From Rachycentron canadum (lineage: Eukaryota; Chordata; Actinopteri; Carangiformes; Rachycentridae), in NCBI GenBank assembly GCA_038496675.1, contig CM076651.1:1-64000 (forward strand): DNA of 64,000 bases, read 5' to 3'. Positions 46,225 through 57,751 of the stretch are shown here, piece after piece; positions within the stretch are counted from its first letter, which is position 1, and every line of letters starts with the position of its first letter. Position numbers and translations under genes: made by a program. A model generated the notes under the pieces. It was not told where the DNA came from, made no database searches, and saw only the letters and a program-made list of their open reading frames with translations.

Positions 46225-46330
46225 TTTGGGGGCATTTTTAGCCTTTATTTTGACAGTCCCAGTGAGGAACAGGAAAGTCGGGTAACAGGCAAAAAAGGGT
46301 TACAGGTCGGACTCAAACCCAGGCCACCAC
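46225..46330 (-). repeat. tRNA-derived SINE-like fragment
   Basis: AGCCTTTATTTTGACAGTCC, AGGAACAGGAAAGTCGGGTA and CAGGTCGGACTCAAACCCAG form a familiar fish repeat. On the minus strand GGTTTGAGTCC (46301-46311 region) fits a pol III B box (GGTTCGANTCC). A box A was not identified. Confidence 0.5.
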
Positions 46331-46384
46331 TACATCTTTAGCAGAAAGAAAAAAAGGCAATGTTGAAGAGCCTTAAACCTTCAT

Positions 46385-46830
46385 CCTCTCTAATGACCAT
46401 CAGGGGGCGACTCCACTGGTTGTTAAAGAAGTCAGATTGTATTGAAGTCTATGGGAAAATGTCCCCACTTCTCCCTTGATTTATTAGCTCAGTAAACGTT
46501 TTCCTAATGAGTTTATGGTCTCAGTCTCTAGTTCCAAGTCTTCAATACAACATGATGTTAATTTTTTAAATGATGGTCCATTTAGAGGAAAATAGACCAT
46601 AAAGCAGGGGATGAATTAGGGGGCGTGGCTACAGTGTGATTGACAGACTGTACCACCCAATCAGGATAGAGTACAGAGCAGGTCAGCTCCACCCCTCACT
46701 CCTCCTCAGCTCCACCTTCTCCTCCACATATGCTTCAAAAGCAGATCACAAACTGGGTGAGAATTGTGCAGAACAAGCCTTAATGCGCTAGCGTCTGTCA
46801 AAAATCCTGTTTAGATGTACCTGGCGACAG
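46385..46830. repeat. Interspersed fish repeat (CAGGGGGCGACTCCACTGG type)
   Basis: The ordered words CAGGGGGCGACTCCACTGGT, AGTCTATGGGAAAATGTCCC, AATGAGTTTATGGTCTCAGT, AAATGATGGTCCATTTAGAG and GGGGGCGTGGCTACAGTGTG match, from memory, a repeat found in nearly all percomorph assemblies. It is fairly well kept here. Confidence 0.75.
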
Positions 46831-47019
46831 TAGAGACCTGTCTCCTGTTGTTTTTTTCATGGTTAATTTTGTATCATTTTGAAGTGACAACATGGTTAAA
46901 ATCTTAAATTTCCAGCTGGAAAAGCAAAGGTCTTGTCCCAGTGGAGGTGCAGCTTGCATAAGATAATACTGCTACACTCGACTTAGCCTGACCACACACA
47001 CTCAGAGTGAAGACCGTGC

Positions 47020-47100
47020 CTGCTGACCACAGAGGAAGTGGCTGCCTTAAGAGGAAGTGAACATGCTTCATTTGTGTGCGCGGCCAAAGGGAAGAAGAAG
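47020..47100. promoter_or_regulatory. Candidate RUNX/ETS composite enhancer element
   Basis: ACCACAGAGGAAGTG at 47026-47040 joins a RUNX word (ACCACA) directly to an ETS word (AGGAAGTG). A second GAGGAAGTGAAC follows at 47051-47062, and a GCGCGGCCAAAGG stretch lies near 47078-47090. Based on motifs only. Confidence 0.3.
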
Positions 47101-47199
47101 TGTTAAAGTTATTAGCCGAGTGGGAATGGTGCGTTAGGGGGGCATCCTGTGCACAACAAATGCTTCCTGCTCCTGCCTCCAATGCCACAAAACAACCTC

Positions 47200-48740
47200 A
47201 GAGGGAGGGCAGGGAGGGAAACTCAGAACTTAAACCCCCTGACATGTGAACCTGCTCACAACCAAACACAGGTGGAAACTATATAAGTGCCCTCAGGAAA
47301 ATACAGTTATTCCCCAGATGGCTGCCTCTCTATCTATACAGTGAGCTCCTATAGAGGTCCTCAAACTCGACAATGGAAAATTTATGTTTTTCATTTGAGC
47401 AGGCACATTCCTGCACACTCACACAATGGGGCCCCGTCCTGAAATGCAGCATGAATAGCTTATTAGACTCAAGAGAACATCATATTACTCCATGTTATGA
47501 AATTATTTAATAAAATCTATGATGCAACAGGGCGGCAGCATTGACAAAGCCTGTTCCTGGCTCATTATGTGTCCTTATCCACAACAGGTTGTGCATTACC
47601 TGAACCCGACAGTGATCTGATGAGGCTCATCACAATCGAGATAATAAGCGTAGAATGTTTTCATCCCTCTGGACTAACACACCTCTGTGAATCTGAATCG
47701 GATCAGCCGGATGGTCCAGTTTTTGGCTCAGGACCTGGACTTTTAGGATTAAACTGAAGAATGCTCAAAAAGCCGAAACAGCAGCAGAACAGGTCTTTGT
47801 CACTTTTATAGCCCCTCCCTTGGTTAATCACGTTTGCCTGTAAGTTACAGTTCTTTGCATGAAGTGAATACTGTATATGCATTAAAGTCAAATCTAATAG
47901 AATAAAATGAAATAAAATATGACAAAAATAATAACAGAGCCGTTTATCATCCATCCAGTTTCTAAAGAATTTCCTTGAAAGAGAAACAAAAACTAAACCA
48001 AACTTAAAATTTGGCCGATGTACCATCTGTCAGGGGACATGGTTAATGAGTGGAACTGACCTGGCAAAAAACATGGAAAATTATTACATAGAAAGTCAGA
48101 ATGAGCTGATACAACGAATACAAATCCAACCAAGTCTCACAGCAAAGATGGTGCTTCACAACATGAAAACAGTTTGAGGAAATGACCTTAAAAACTATTG
48201 GTTTCTTCAGAACAGCACATCTGTCAATCAGGACAGATGGACGTCACTCCTCTGACTGTTTGTCTCTACAGGGTCAAATTACCACCAAACAATAACCTTC
48301 TATGAATTAATAATATACAAAAACCAGTCACAACACAACAGCAATAATACAGACATCCAGGACTATGATGGGCTGCTCCTACTCAAAATATCTACAAAGC
48401 TCTATGAAATTTAGTCTTATGATGTATTTTAATTTTTATAAATACCTTCAATCTTAAGCTTACAAGTAGGAAGTTACGTGTTATTACTTTCAGATTTTAC
48501 AATAAGTAAAGAAGAAGAAAGAAGTTACAATAATTATATGCATTTTAAAAATACAAATCCTAGAGTTCAGTTTGAAATATCGATCCCAGAGGACAGTTAA
48601 CTCACCTCGAACAGCAGAAGAAGAGTAAATCTACAAACTGAGAATATTCATTATGTGAAATACACATAATAGACTGAACTATATTTCAACTATATTTAAA
48701 AAAAAGACTTTGCACTTGTGAAAGAAAGATGTAAAAAAAA
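47200..48740. other. Intergenic, no gene seen
   Basis: No ORF with coding character, no repeat family recognised. Confidence 0.45.
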
Positions 48741-48744
48741 AAAC

Positions 48745-48928
48745 GATGCAGAGGTGACAGATAAACTGAGTCAGAGGTGACAGATAAACCGATGCAGATG
48801 TGACAGATAAACCGATGCAGATGTGACAGATAAACCGATGCAGATGTGACAGATAAACTGATGCAGAGGTGACAGACAAACCGATGCAGAGGTGACAGAC
48901 AAACCGATGCAGAGGTGACAGATATCCT
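48745..48928. repeat. 23-bp minisatellite, eight copies
   Basis: The unit GATGCAGAKGTGACAGAYAA plus ACY starts at 48745, 48768, 48791, 48814, 48837, 48860, 48883 and 48906. Variants are arranged regularly: AGATG in copies 3-5, AGAGG in the others, GACAAACC near the end. Being 23 bp it drifts through all frames, so the minus-strand frame over it is not a gene. Confidence 0.95.
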
Positions 48929-49229
48929 AAATCTTAACCTCTAGTGTCGAAAATGCTTGAGCCTACATTTCCCTTAATGCAACTCAATGAAGATTTTTTC
49001 TTAATAATTTATCTCACAGGTAAATGACTGCGACTTTCAGACTTGACAAATCTACTTCAGGCCCATAAAAACATAATACAACTGTTTTCTCAGACTCAGC
49101 AAAACTTGATGATGATCAGTAAATTACTCTTCATGTATAAAATCAGTGGAGTGCCAATTTAATCACTGTAACTGCCACTGGCAGCAGTTAAATTAAATCC
49201 TGGCCTGTGATACCACAGCTATTTATTTC

Positions 49230-49490
49230 CTACAGTTGTCCTCTACCAGTCCTTTTCCTGAGTGTCCACTCGGTGCAGGCTCGTCTGTCTGGTCCATAGT
49301 GGGTGTAGGTGTTGCGCCTACGTGATGTGCCCCGGTGCCAAACATGTGTCCCATCCTTCAAAGCACCGCTCTGCCTTTTGTTTGGACAATTGGCAGCGAC
49401 AGGTTCAGCTGTTATTTGTCGTCCTGTGGCAGCCTCACCTCTGGTGCAACCCACCTCTCAGGCCCTGAGGAGAGAGGAGGACACACACAA
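49230..49490. other. Isolated GC-rich stretch of unknown nature
   Basis: Open for 60-100 codons in several frames on both strands, with higher GC than its surroundings. No domain is recognisable in any frame and no splice sites pair up. A fossil of a mobile element is the most likely explanation. Confidence 0.3.
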
Positions 49491-50175
49491 CACATACCAG
49501 GTTTACCCTCTCTTTTCCCCCTTTCTCTCTATCATCAGTCATTTGTTCATGCATGGTAAGTATCAGTCAGTGTATAGCTGGATGCTGCAGCTGTCTGACA
49601 TCGCAGAGGGGTTAACATGACGTCTGCCTTCACAGGAACTCACTTTACTTTCCTCTCACTGGTTCCAAGTGACTACATATATAATTTATAATAAAAAAAA
49701 AAAAAAATCAACGTTGCCTCCAAAAACTCTGCACATTTAAAATCTCATTTAGATTGTCTCAAGTGAGTTGGAGCAGGTGGCCAAAAATTAAAACATTGAT
49801 GTGGATGTATGAGAATTACTGTCTGCAATAAAAAGGCAATTTCCAGATAAGAACATCCAATACAATTGAACTGCATTTAAGTTGTCTATGTATGTACATT
49901 AATTTGTGTGCAAGGGTCTGAGAACAGAGATCACATTACCTGCAGGAGCTCTTCTGTCAGTGCTAGAGAGCAGATTATAATATGATATCCACCTAGTGAA
50001 AAATACATTGCTTATATACAATTTTAAAGCTGTGAATAATATACTGTAAGCCATGAATTCCATGTCAAATTCAGGCTGTGAAAGAATAACACTAAAAATA
50101 CAATAACATTTTGGATTATTTCAAATTATATATTCTGTCATAGCTGGAAGGCAACAGTTAATAGTAAGAAATGTG

Positions 50176-50189
50176 TTATTATTATTATT

Positions 50190-50227
<38 letters not shown>

Positions 50228-50247
50228 TAATAATAATAATAATAATT
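50176..50247. repeat. (ATT)n/(AAT)n microsatellite
   Basis: TTATTATTATT turns into (AAT)n with one AAC, a small palindromic trinucleotide array of about 70 bases. Confidence 0.95.
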
Positions 50248-50309
50248 GAAATAATACAATAAATAAATCTTCTTAAATGAGGGGATTTACTGGTGTTGCC
50301 TGTCACTTA

Positions 50310-50365
50310 AAGAATCAGAATCAGAAATACTTTATTCATCCTTTATGGGAAATGGTTATGCTACA
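50310..50365. repeat. LINE-tail-like repeat fragment
   Basis: AGAATCAGAATCAGAAATAC then TTTATTCATCCTTTATGGGA and AATGG is the diverged 3' end of a common fish retroelement. A shorter copy is at 54346-54386. Confidence 0.65.
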
Positions 50366-50698
50366 GTGCCCCATTTCAGATATACAAATATAATAAAAAT
50401 AAAAAATAATAATATAGCCCCACATCTTCAATATATAAAAATATGCATAGTTATATATTAATATGGAATATTACCTAATATTTACATGAAATGAACAGTG
50501 ATAGAATTATGTACAGATTTGTTATCAGAAAATAAATCAGTATTTGTCAATCATCTTCTGATAATCTATCGATCTTAAGTACTTAAATATTACACTTAAG
50601 AATAATACATAATACCTTAATTTTAACATTTTCAAGTATTTTTTGAGTTTTATGATGTAAAACACCTGAATACTTCCGCCATCTCAAGTCGGGTGTTA

Positions 50699-50800
50699 AA
50701 CTCATAAAACACGTGACTCCTGACGTAGTGATGACGCCATTAATCAAACGTGCCTTTTCCCAATCAGGCGGGTTATTTAAAACCGCGTGTTGCGCCCGCG
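50699..50800 (+). promoter_or_regulatory. CpG-rich promoter with E-box, CRE-like, CCAAT and TATA-like elements
   Basis: In order: CACGTG at 50710-50715, TGACGTAG at 50721, TGACGCCA at 50732, CCAATCA at 50760-50766 and TATTTAAAA at 50774-50782. CpG content rises sharply against the flanks. Three TAACGG words (50813, 50857, 50868) and one TAACGC, all MYB-type, follow within the presumed exon. Transcription would start near 50800-50820; the exact site is inferred. Confidence 0.6.
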
Positions 50801-50804
50801 AGCT

Positions 50805-51015
50805 TGAGCCGTTAACGGCGGTTAACGCCTGTGACGCAGCATTTTAGCAAACCAGCTAACGGCGCGCTAACGGTTGGAGGAAGCGCCCGGAGCCTTGACC
50901 GCCCGCTGCTCACACCACCTGCGGCCTCGACTGCGCACTTCATGGCGGATCTGGGAGTTTAGCGCCTCGGTGCTGTGGACGCCGCGGAACCGAGTCACGG
51001 CTCCACTGCTACAAG
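50805..51015 (+). other. Probable non-coding first exon of an unidentified gene
   Basis: A CpG-rich block ends at the strong donor CTACAAG|GTAAAG (51015/51016). Sequence composition returns to AT-rich after about 51250, as expected of a first intron. The exon contains one ATG in good context, which opens only a six-codon uORF, so the main coding start is expected in a later exon. The downstream partner may be the exon at 57599-57751. Confidence 0.5.
50942..50962 (+). other. uORF of six codons in the presumed first exon
   Basis: ATG GCG GAT CTG GGA GTT TAG (MADLGV). +4 is G; -3 is T. If the transcript starts upstream this could limit translation of the main frame. Confidence 0.4.
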
Positions 51016-54000
51016 GTAAAGACAAGCTAATTCTTATCCGCCATTACGTTGCCGTCTTGGCTCTTCTCGGCCTTTTAAGCTAGCAGGCTAGCTGCTTCGG
51101 TCTTGGATATGATTTCTGCTTTGGTTGCGCTTGGCTGCTGTTTGCTATGCTAATGCTTTTTGCGCGTATCTTATGCTAACGTGCGCGTGTTTGAGCTCTG
51201 TGTGTGTTGTGGGCTGTGGTGGTTTTGCAGTAGCTTGTTTGTTCTGAGCTTTTCTGTTGATTCATTACAAACTGGTGCATGAGCTGATGTAGTCAGTCGC
51301 TTGTATGGACGTAAGCATGAGTGTGAACGTTGGATTCATGGAGAAACCATATTAAACCAGTGGGGCGGGTCCTGCTGGTGCATGTTGAAACCAAAGCTGG
51401 ACAGTAACAAACATTTATCACATTAATGGGTGCATAGGATCATAGACATAGACGACATGTTGCATTATAATGTGGAATAGTTTCTGTCAACTTTCTTAAG
51501 CGTCTTCTCAAAGACCCAACGTGCTCTTGTTTTTGATTCGCTGTTGTATTGTTCATGAATTCATATTGTGATAATTTCCTTTTATGATGATATTTGATGG
51601 CAACAATAATTGTAACATGGAAATGAGACACTGGAAAGTCATTTGCAGGTATTTTCCAGATAATCCACTCTGCACAAACTATCCCATAATAAATCCTCTC
51701 CACAGGAGTTGGCTGAATATTACAGGTATGTTAATGCTACTTTAATACTATATAGACTGTAAACAGTCTCCATCAGTGTTGACCTTCACTCAGACGATTT
51801 ACAGCCCAGTGAGTGTGACCAACCCGATACTGTCCACTGAGCCTGGCTGAGAAGCCGTCCAGATACATTAGCTTTCACAGCCACTGGGCCCCCGAGGTCT
51901 TAGAGGTTCAGGGCCACTGGTGCAGGAACTGGGGATTAACTCCACTGTCTAACTACACATCACAATGCTGCTGTGCTATGTTTTGAAAAATAAACTCTAC
52001 CTGGCAACAACAAGGCACCGCCGTGCTTTAAGTGACAATGTGGAGGTGACACGATATGACAGTGGTGTCTCCATGCGTGAAGTGGGTCAACGGCCTCAAT
52101 AAAACCTCCGACTTGTAAACAGTATAGTATAGAGTGACAAACTTAAAGCGTTGTCCCGTGCCAATATCCCCTGCACGGGTGTCCTATATAAGCAGCGTCT
52201 GCATATAGAAACGTGACGTATGGCACACCTGACACACAGGGGACGACCAGCTTGTGTTTGTAATCAGCAAAATAAAGTTAAAAAGCTGCATCTTAGTGTG
52301 TATTCACAATACAAACCAAACAAAATCTTGTGGTAGAAAAACAATATCATGACAACACTGTCACATTAAGCATAAAATGATTATCACATGCATTATTATT
52401 TATACATTAAAATAATTATCTTTAGTTTTTTTGTTACTTCACTGTGAGCTACAACTGACTATAATTCTTGGACTTATTTTTATTGATCTGAGCTGCGTAA
52501 ACCCCAGCATCAGTGATTTTGAATGAATGAGGAAGGGGGAAGGCAGCAGCAGAGATGTTGGCAGCCTCCCACAGTTTCTCCCCTTGTGCTTCCATTGTAT
52601 CGTATGTCTGCTGCCCTCCTGTCTTTCCACTTGCTCTTCCTCTGTGTAATTCAAGACCACACAGCACAATTGGCCGTGGCTCGGGGTAAGATTGAGACAT
52701 CAAAGCAAAGTTGCTGAATGGATAAAAAGAGACTAGCAACCATGTATCCCCCCCCCCCGTCACGTTTTTTCCATCTGAAAAGCTGGGGCTGATCATGTTC
52801 CTTGATTGCAGCTTGTTTCCCCTTGTTAAAGAGAAAATAGCAGCGTAGGGGTTAAATTTAGATTTACTGAATATCTACTTGGAAACCATACTCTTCTGCA
52901 TCTGCCGGGGTCAGTGCATCTGTCTTGCTGCTTTTATCTGCATTGCTGCAAATAGCTGTGAGGAGGGAAGAGTTGATCTTGATTGATGGGTTTAATCCAC
53001 CTTTAAAAACTGCTGCTTTTAACACAGATATCTGGCTTTAATTAAAACCCTAAAAAGCTGAAATTTTAATATTGAATTAAAAAGATGGTTATCATTAAAT
53101 GACAAAGTTTAATTTGTCACCGCACGGAAATGACAAAGTGCTCACAAAGCTGCAAACTTAGTCAGTCAGTTAAAAATGTGAAAGTTGTTGGAGAAATAAT
53201 CAGATGTTTAATGTCATTAAAGATAAAAGTAGAGTCGAACATTCATGCAGCTGCACAGTCTTGTTTAGTGACGTATTTCTGTTGCCCTTGACTTGGCTGT
53301 GACTACTTGTGGCTTTTCATTTATTCATGTTTTTATCTTTGGCTTTTGAGACAGTCGGTCACACAAAACAAGCAATCTGAATAGTTTTTCTCTTTACATG
53401 TTATGAATTAAAAACAATACAGTTAATTGAAAATATAAGAGGCCAGATTCATTTCTAATGAAAATAACCTTTAGTTGAAACAGTTTCAGTTGATTTTAGT
53501 CTTTAAATATGTTGAATAAATAGAACTAGTGCTGAAACAGTTGGTCAGTTGAAAGTTAAAAGTCATATTTTTGAGTATTTGATTTGAAATGAAGGAAATG
53601 GGGAAAAACGCACAGGAAAGAACCAGAGATCATTTTAAATTGAATATCTTTGACTTTTTGTTGGACCAAAAGCATCACATTAGTCTCTTGGAAAATGTGG
53701 TGACCAGTCAACAGGTTTTGACATTTAACAAACGAAACTGAACAAAAAAGCAAATTGTCTTTTAAATCCAGGGGAAATTTGCTGGTAATTAAAATCTCTT
53801 TTCAATGCGTTTTCAGCACTACAATCATTCACCATTACATTATTTGATTATCTGATCAGCAGTTTATCCAGGTACAGTGTTGATAAAGTTCTTTATGAAC
53901 CAAAATGCCAAAAATTAAGGTTATTTCTTGTGATTGTAAATTTAATCTCTTTTGGATTTTGGACTTTGGTTAAAACAATAAGTGATTTGTCGCCTTCTGC

Positions 54001-54345
54001 TCTTAGAACTGGTGGTCAACTTTTTTAACCAACTTTGATAATGAAGCTGATAAAACACTCAACAGATTGATACTTAAAATAACCGTTAGCTGCGGTAATG
54101 ATCCCTTCTCTGCCACTGTGCGACTCCTGTGTGATCCTCTGGGTTTTACTGATGCTGCAGTGACTCAGTAGGCTTTGTTCTCTGTTTAAGCTCCTCAAGG
54201 CATAATAACTCCTGTGTGATTGACAGGGCGCTCAGTCTTTTACCACCCACTGACAAACATGGCCTTTCCCTAATCTTCACCTGCTCCACCGTCCATGTGC
54301 CGGTTCCTACAGATGTGGAAAACTGCTCAACGGGAGGTGCAGATA

Positions 54346-54386
54346 TCAGAATCAGAAATACCTTATTAATCCCTCATGGGAAATTG
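54346..54386. repeat. LINE-tail-like repeat fragment
   Basis: AGAATCAGAAATACCTTATT then AATCCCTCATGGGAAATTG, the same family as 50310-50365. Confidence 0.65.
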
Positions 54387-56164
54387 TCAAGATATCTCAT
54401 TATTCCCATCTGAGATTCTTGATGCGCATCAATCTGTTAATAGGTGAAACAGAAAACAACGTAACCCAAGCCAGACCATGTCCGGCATGCACTGTTTACT
54501 CATAGCTCAAGACCGGACCGTTTAAAAGAACCTATTTTTGAATCGACCCATCAAGAGGAAGGTGAAACACAATATTTACCTGTCACTGAACGGGGACAGC
54601 TGCCCGTCCACAAACTGAACACAAACATACAAGCAGAGGTCAGGGGACAGCTATGAACTGAGGAAGTTACCAGGGCTCGTTGGGTTGTGCCTGGAAGCTG
54701 CAGGGAAAAGTGAATTGACTCCTCTGCTGTTGCAATGGGCTAAACCGAGATTGGGTAAGAGACGCATTTCAAAAGGGTATATTGCAACTTTTCTGTGGGA
54801 AAATTACCACAAAGAAAGAAGAGTCATGAGCCTGAAAAAGTACACTAATTTCACTTGCACTTCCTTTAATCTTACATCTTAAAAACGTTTAGGTTTGAAA
54901 ACCTGTCAGGGTGAAAGTATAATTCAGTCAAGATTTAATAAATCCCAGTTAGGTTCAATAAATTCATCCCACAGCAGTGCATTAAAACTCACAAACACAT
55001 AGAAGTATTTAGCAAAAGTGATCACATGGAAATATTGAATAAAATTCATTTAATTCTTAATAACAAAGTAAAATCTAAACATAAATTAAAGTTGACTTCA
55101 TGTCTTTTATCATTTTGTCCTTTTTAAAATCACAAATGCAAAAGTATAAAAGATTGTTATTCTAAGAAATATAGCCTGACCCTTAATGAACTTTTTAACA
55201 TACACATCTGTTTCATTATGATAAATTAGAGAAATTGTCACTTCTCTCTGGTGATGTGTGTTTTTAATGAACTCAGATCTGCTTTGACACTTCTTCACTG
55301 CAGCTTTTTGTCAGTTAGTTTGACATGCGTATACACAGATAATATATAGCCAATAAGATAATGTGGGTTAATATCAACTGGGCTGGTTCAAACCTAGTTA
55401 AACCAACAGTGATGTCTCGGACAGCAAAACACCTCTGTGACATAGTATTGGTATAAGTAATGTTTTCATTTCTTTTATTTCGAGTGCATAGCGACACGTT
55501 TCATGACATAAATCCATAGACAATACAAATGACAATGACAAAAATAAATGAAAATAATATTTAAAAAATATTTAACACAAACTGAATTAGTTGTATGTTG
55601 TATAAATTGTAGTTTTCCTAAATGTCAAACATAACGAACAGTGATGATGATGATTGATCATTTACAACTTTATTTTGATTAGATCAAAACTTACATAATG
55701 ATCCATAATAAATACAGTTTCATTGGCAACGTAGCTGTAAAAGTCAGAGTTTCTTCTATTCAGCCACAGCTGGATGCAGACTCTCCTTTTAACACCCCAT
55801 AAGTTCTCCTCACTGAACGTATTGTATTTCTCACCAAAAGACCAGTTGATGGTATCAGAAGAGAAAAGGCTGTATTGTTGCATCCTCCTTCTATAGTCGA
55901 TTTTTATAAGCACATTCTATGATTAATATTAAAACATGAAGAGGATTTTAAGCTGCTTTAATGCTTCAAATAAAAGATTTTTACCTGTTAGTATGAAGTA
56001 AAACTACAAGCATAACCTGAGGTTGCAGAGTTCACACCGACTCGGTGCACTGAGCCTTGAGTCTCAGGCCTAAAATGTTGCAGAAGGAAAATTTGCAGTT
56101 CATATATTTATCTCGTATTCATCAAACCGCCACTGCAGATAAACTTCATTGTGTTCAGAGTGTC

Positions 56165-56430
56165 ATATGGAGACCTTGGACCGGTGGAGACCTTGCGGCG
56201 AAGGTTGACCTTTCTCCGTGATCCAGTGAACACGCACACACAAATGTGCAGCGCTGCAGGGCCGTGCTGTGATAAACTGCGGGAGAGCTGACGTAGGCCA
56301 GTGTCCGGCCTGAGCCGAGCGGCCGGCTGCCTGTAAACAGCCTCTCCACTGTGTCACACCGACTCCAGCAGCAGCTGGTTCCGCCTATTGTTCCCTGCTC
56401 CCGGGGAAAGCGTCACAGGCCGCACAGCGA
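56165..56430. promoter_or_regulatory. CpG-rich block, possible alternative promoter
   Basis: High CpG density with GCGGCGAAGG, GCCGAGCGGCCGGCTGCC and CCCGGGGAAAGCGTCACAGG, an isolated GC island about 1.2 kb upstream of the putative first coding exon. Minus-strand frames over it (56155-56593) show no family signature. It could be an internal promoter or an intronic regulatory island. Confidence 0.35.
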
Positions 56431-57598
56431 CACCTCTCAAGGGTGTCCCCAGAGCAACTAAGTGCACCTCTTTCACACAATTCATCTCAATCTGTCGGGA
56501 AAATGGACCCTGAGCACGTAATGGAGAAGTTTGTCTCGGGTGCTGAGAGGCTTGTCTGGACTGAAAAACTGAAGAGCATTTGTTTAGGTTCACATTGAAG
56601 CGTTAATTTAATTTTACCACCACCATTTTACAACATTTTACACCTGCACAGTTAGAAAGGGGTCAACGCAAATCAGCCTTCAGTCCCTTAGTCAGTCAAC
56701 TGACAGATGATGAATTCATTTCTTCTGGTGTTGACACAGCTGAAAAATACAAGTTGTTGTTTTTATTATTATTATTATTATTTTGTATCTGTAAGAAGCA
56801 TGAATGTGGTCAGTGTCTCGTACTTAAATCATGGGATAAATATTATGTCACATCATCACAATTTTTTAAAAAATTTGTTCATTAATATTTAAATCTGAAG
56901 TTCAAAAAAGTTGTTAAAAAGCCAAAATAATATTAATTATTATTAACTTTATTTTTATTGCACATTTCATACAAGTAGCCTACTTCATAACAGAGAAATC
57001 GCAGAAACATGTAGAATAATAAAATGGTAATAAAAGTAAGAAATTAAAAAAGTAACAATGAAAGGAAGCTAAACCTACTCAGTCATAAAAGATGCATGTG
57101 AAACACTGGTGGAAAACTACTTTACATGCTCAACAGGTCTTTATCCTCTGATATAAACTCTAATACTCAGCTCTTATTTATATTTGCAGCCACTGTGTAC
57201 AGAGCATTGGAATAGATGACCTTTAAAAATCAATTTAGACACCATCAGTACACATAATGTGCTGCTGTTGACAGACACTGTCAGATGCTTATATTTATCC
57301 TAAAGCTGAAGTACAGTTGTGTCAAAGCAGCCTTGTGAACTACAACACAGACAAGACTCGTATGCAAAGCTGTCGTTAGTCAACTGTGAGCGCAGGAATG
57401 TCCGACAGGTGCACGGAGCCGTGACAACAGCCCTGCGTGACGGACAAGCCTGCAGACCTCTGCACGGCAGAGGGTATCACCAGCGTGGCTGCAGGCGAAT
57501 GCTGCGCACTAATGAGTAATCAAAGATAAATGAAGCGTCACCCGTTTGACCTCGACCTCTGCACGTTGCCACTGTGTTTACTGTCTGTTTTTCTTTAG

Positions 57599-57751
57599 TC
57601 ACTGAGGGACACTATTACAGGAAATTTGTGGGAGGATCTGAATCCGACCTTTCCTTCTATCTTTTTCCTGAAGTTAGGAAGTCCCTCTGTATATTTAGAT
57701 CACAGCTGTCCGCCATGGAAATATCCAAGGCCCCTGAACGCCTCATGGAAG
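57599..57751 (+). CDS. Putative first coding exon of an unidentified gene (continues right of window)
   Basis: Flanked by a good acceptor (CTGTTTTTCTTTAG) and donor (GAAG|GTGAGA). An ATG in strong context (GTCCGCCATGG, 57715-57717) starts MEISKAPERLME and the exon ends in phase 1. The frame is also open upstream of that ATG through the exon, so it could be internal. I do not recognise the N-terminus. No partner coding exon is visible up to 64000, so the rest would lie beyond the window. Joining it to the exon at 50805-51015 is inference. Confidence 0.35.

Larger units (their letters stand above)
51016..57598 (+). other. Presumed first intron, no other exon seen
   Basis: Mostly AT-rich with short chance frames. 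Contains a C run at about 52748-52759 and the GC-rich block at 56165-56430. No other exon with paired splice signals was recognised. Confidence 0.4.

Noticed and set aside
48679..48879. Minus-strand frame with repeated SVTSASVYLS/ICHLCIG peptides
   Set aside because: A translation artefact of the 23-bp minisatellite.
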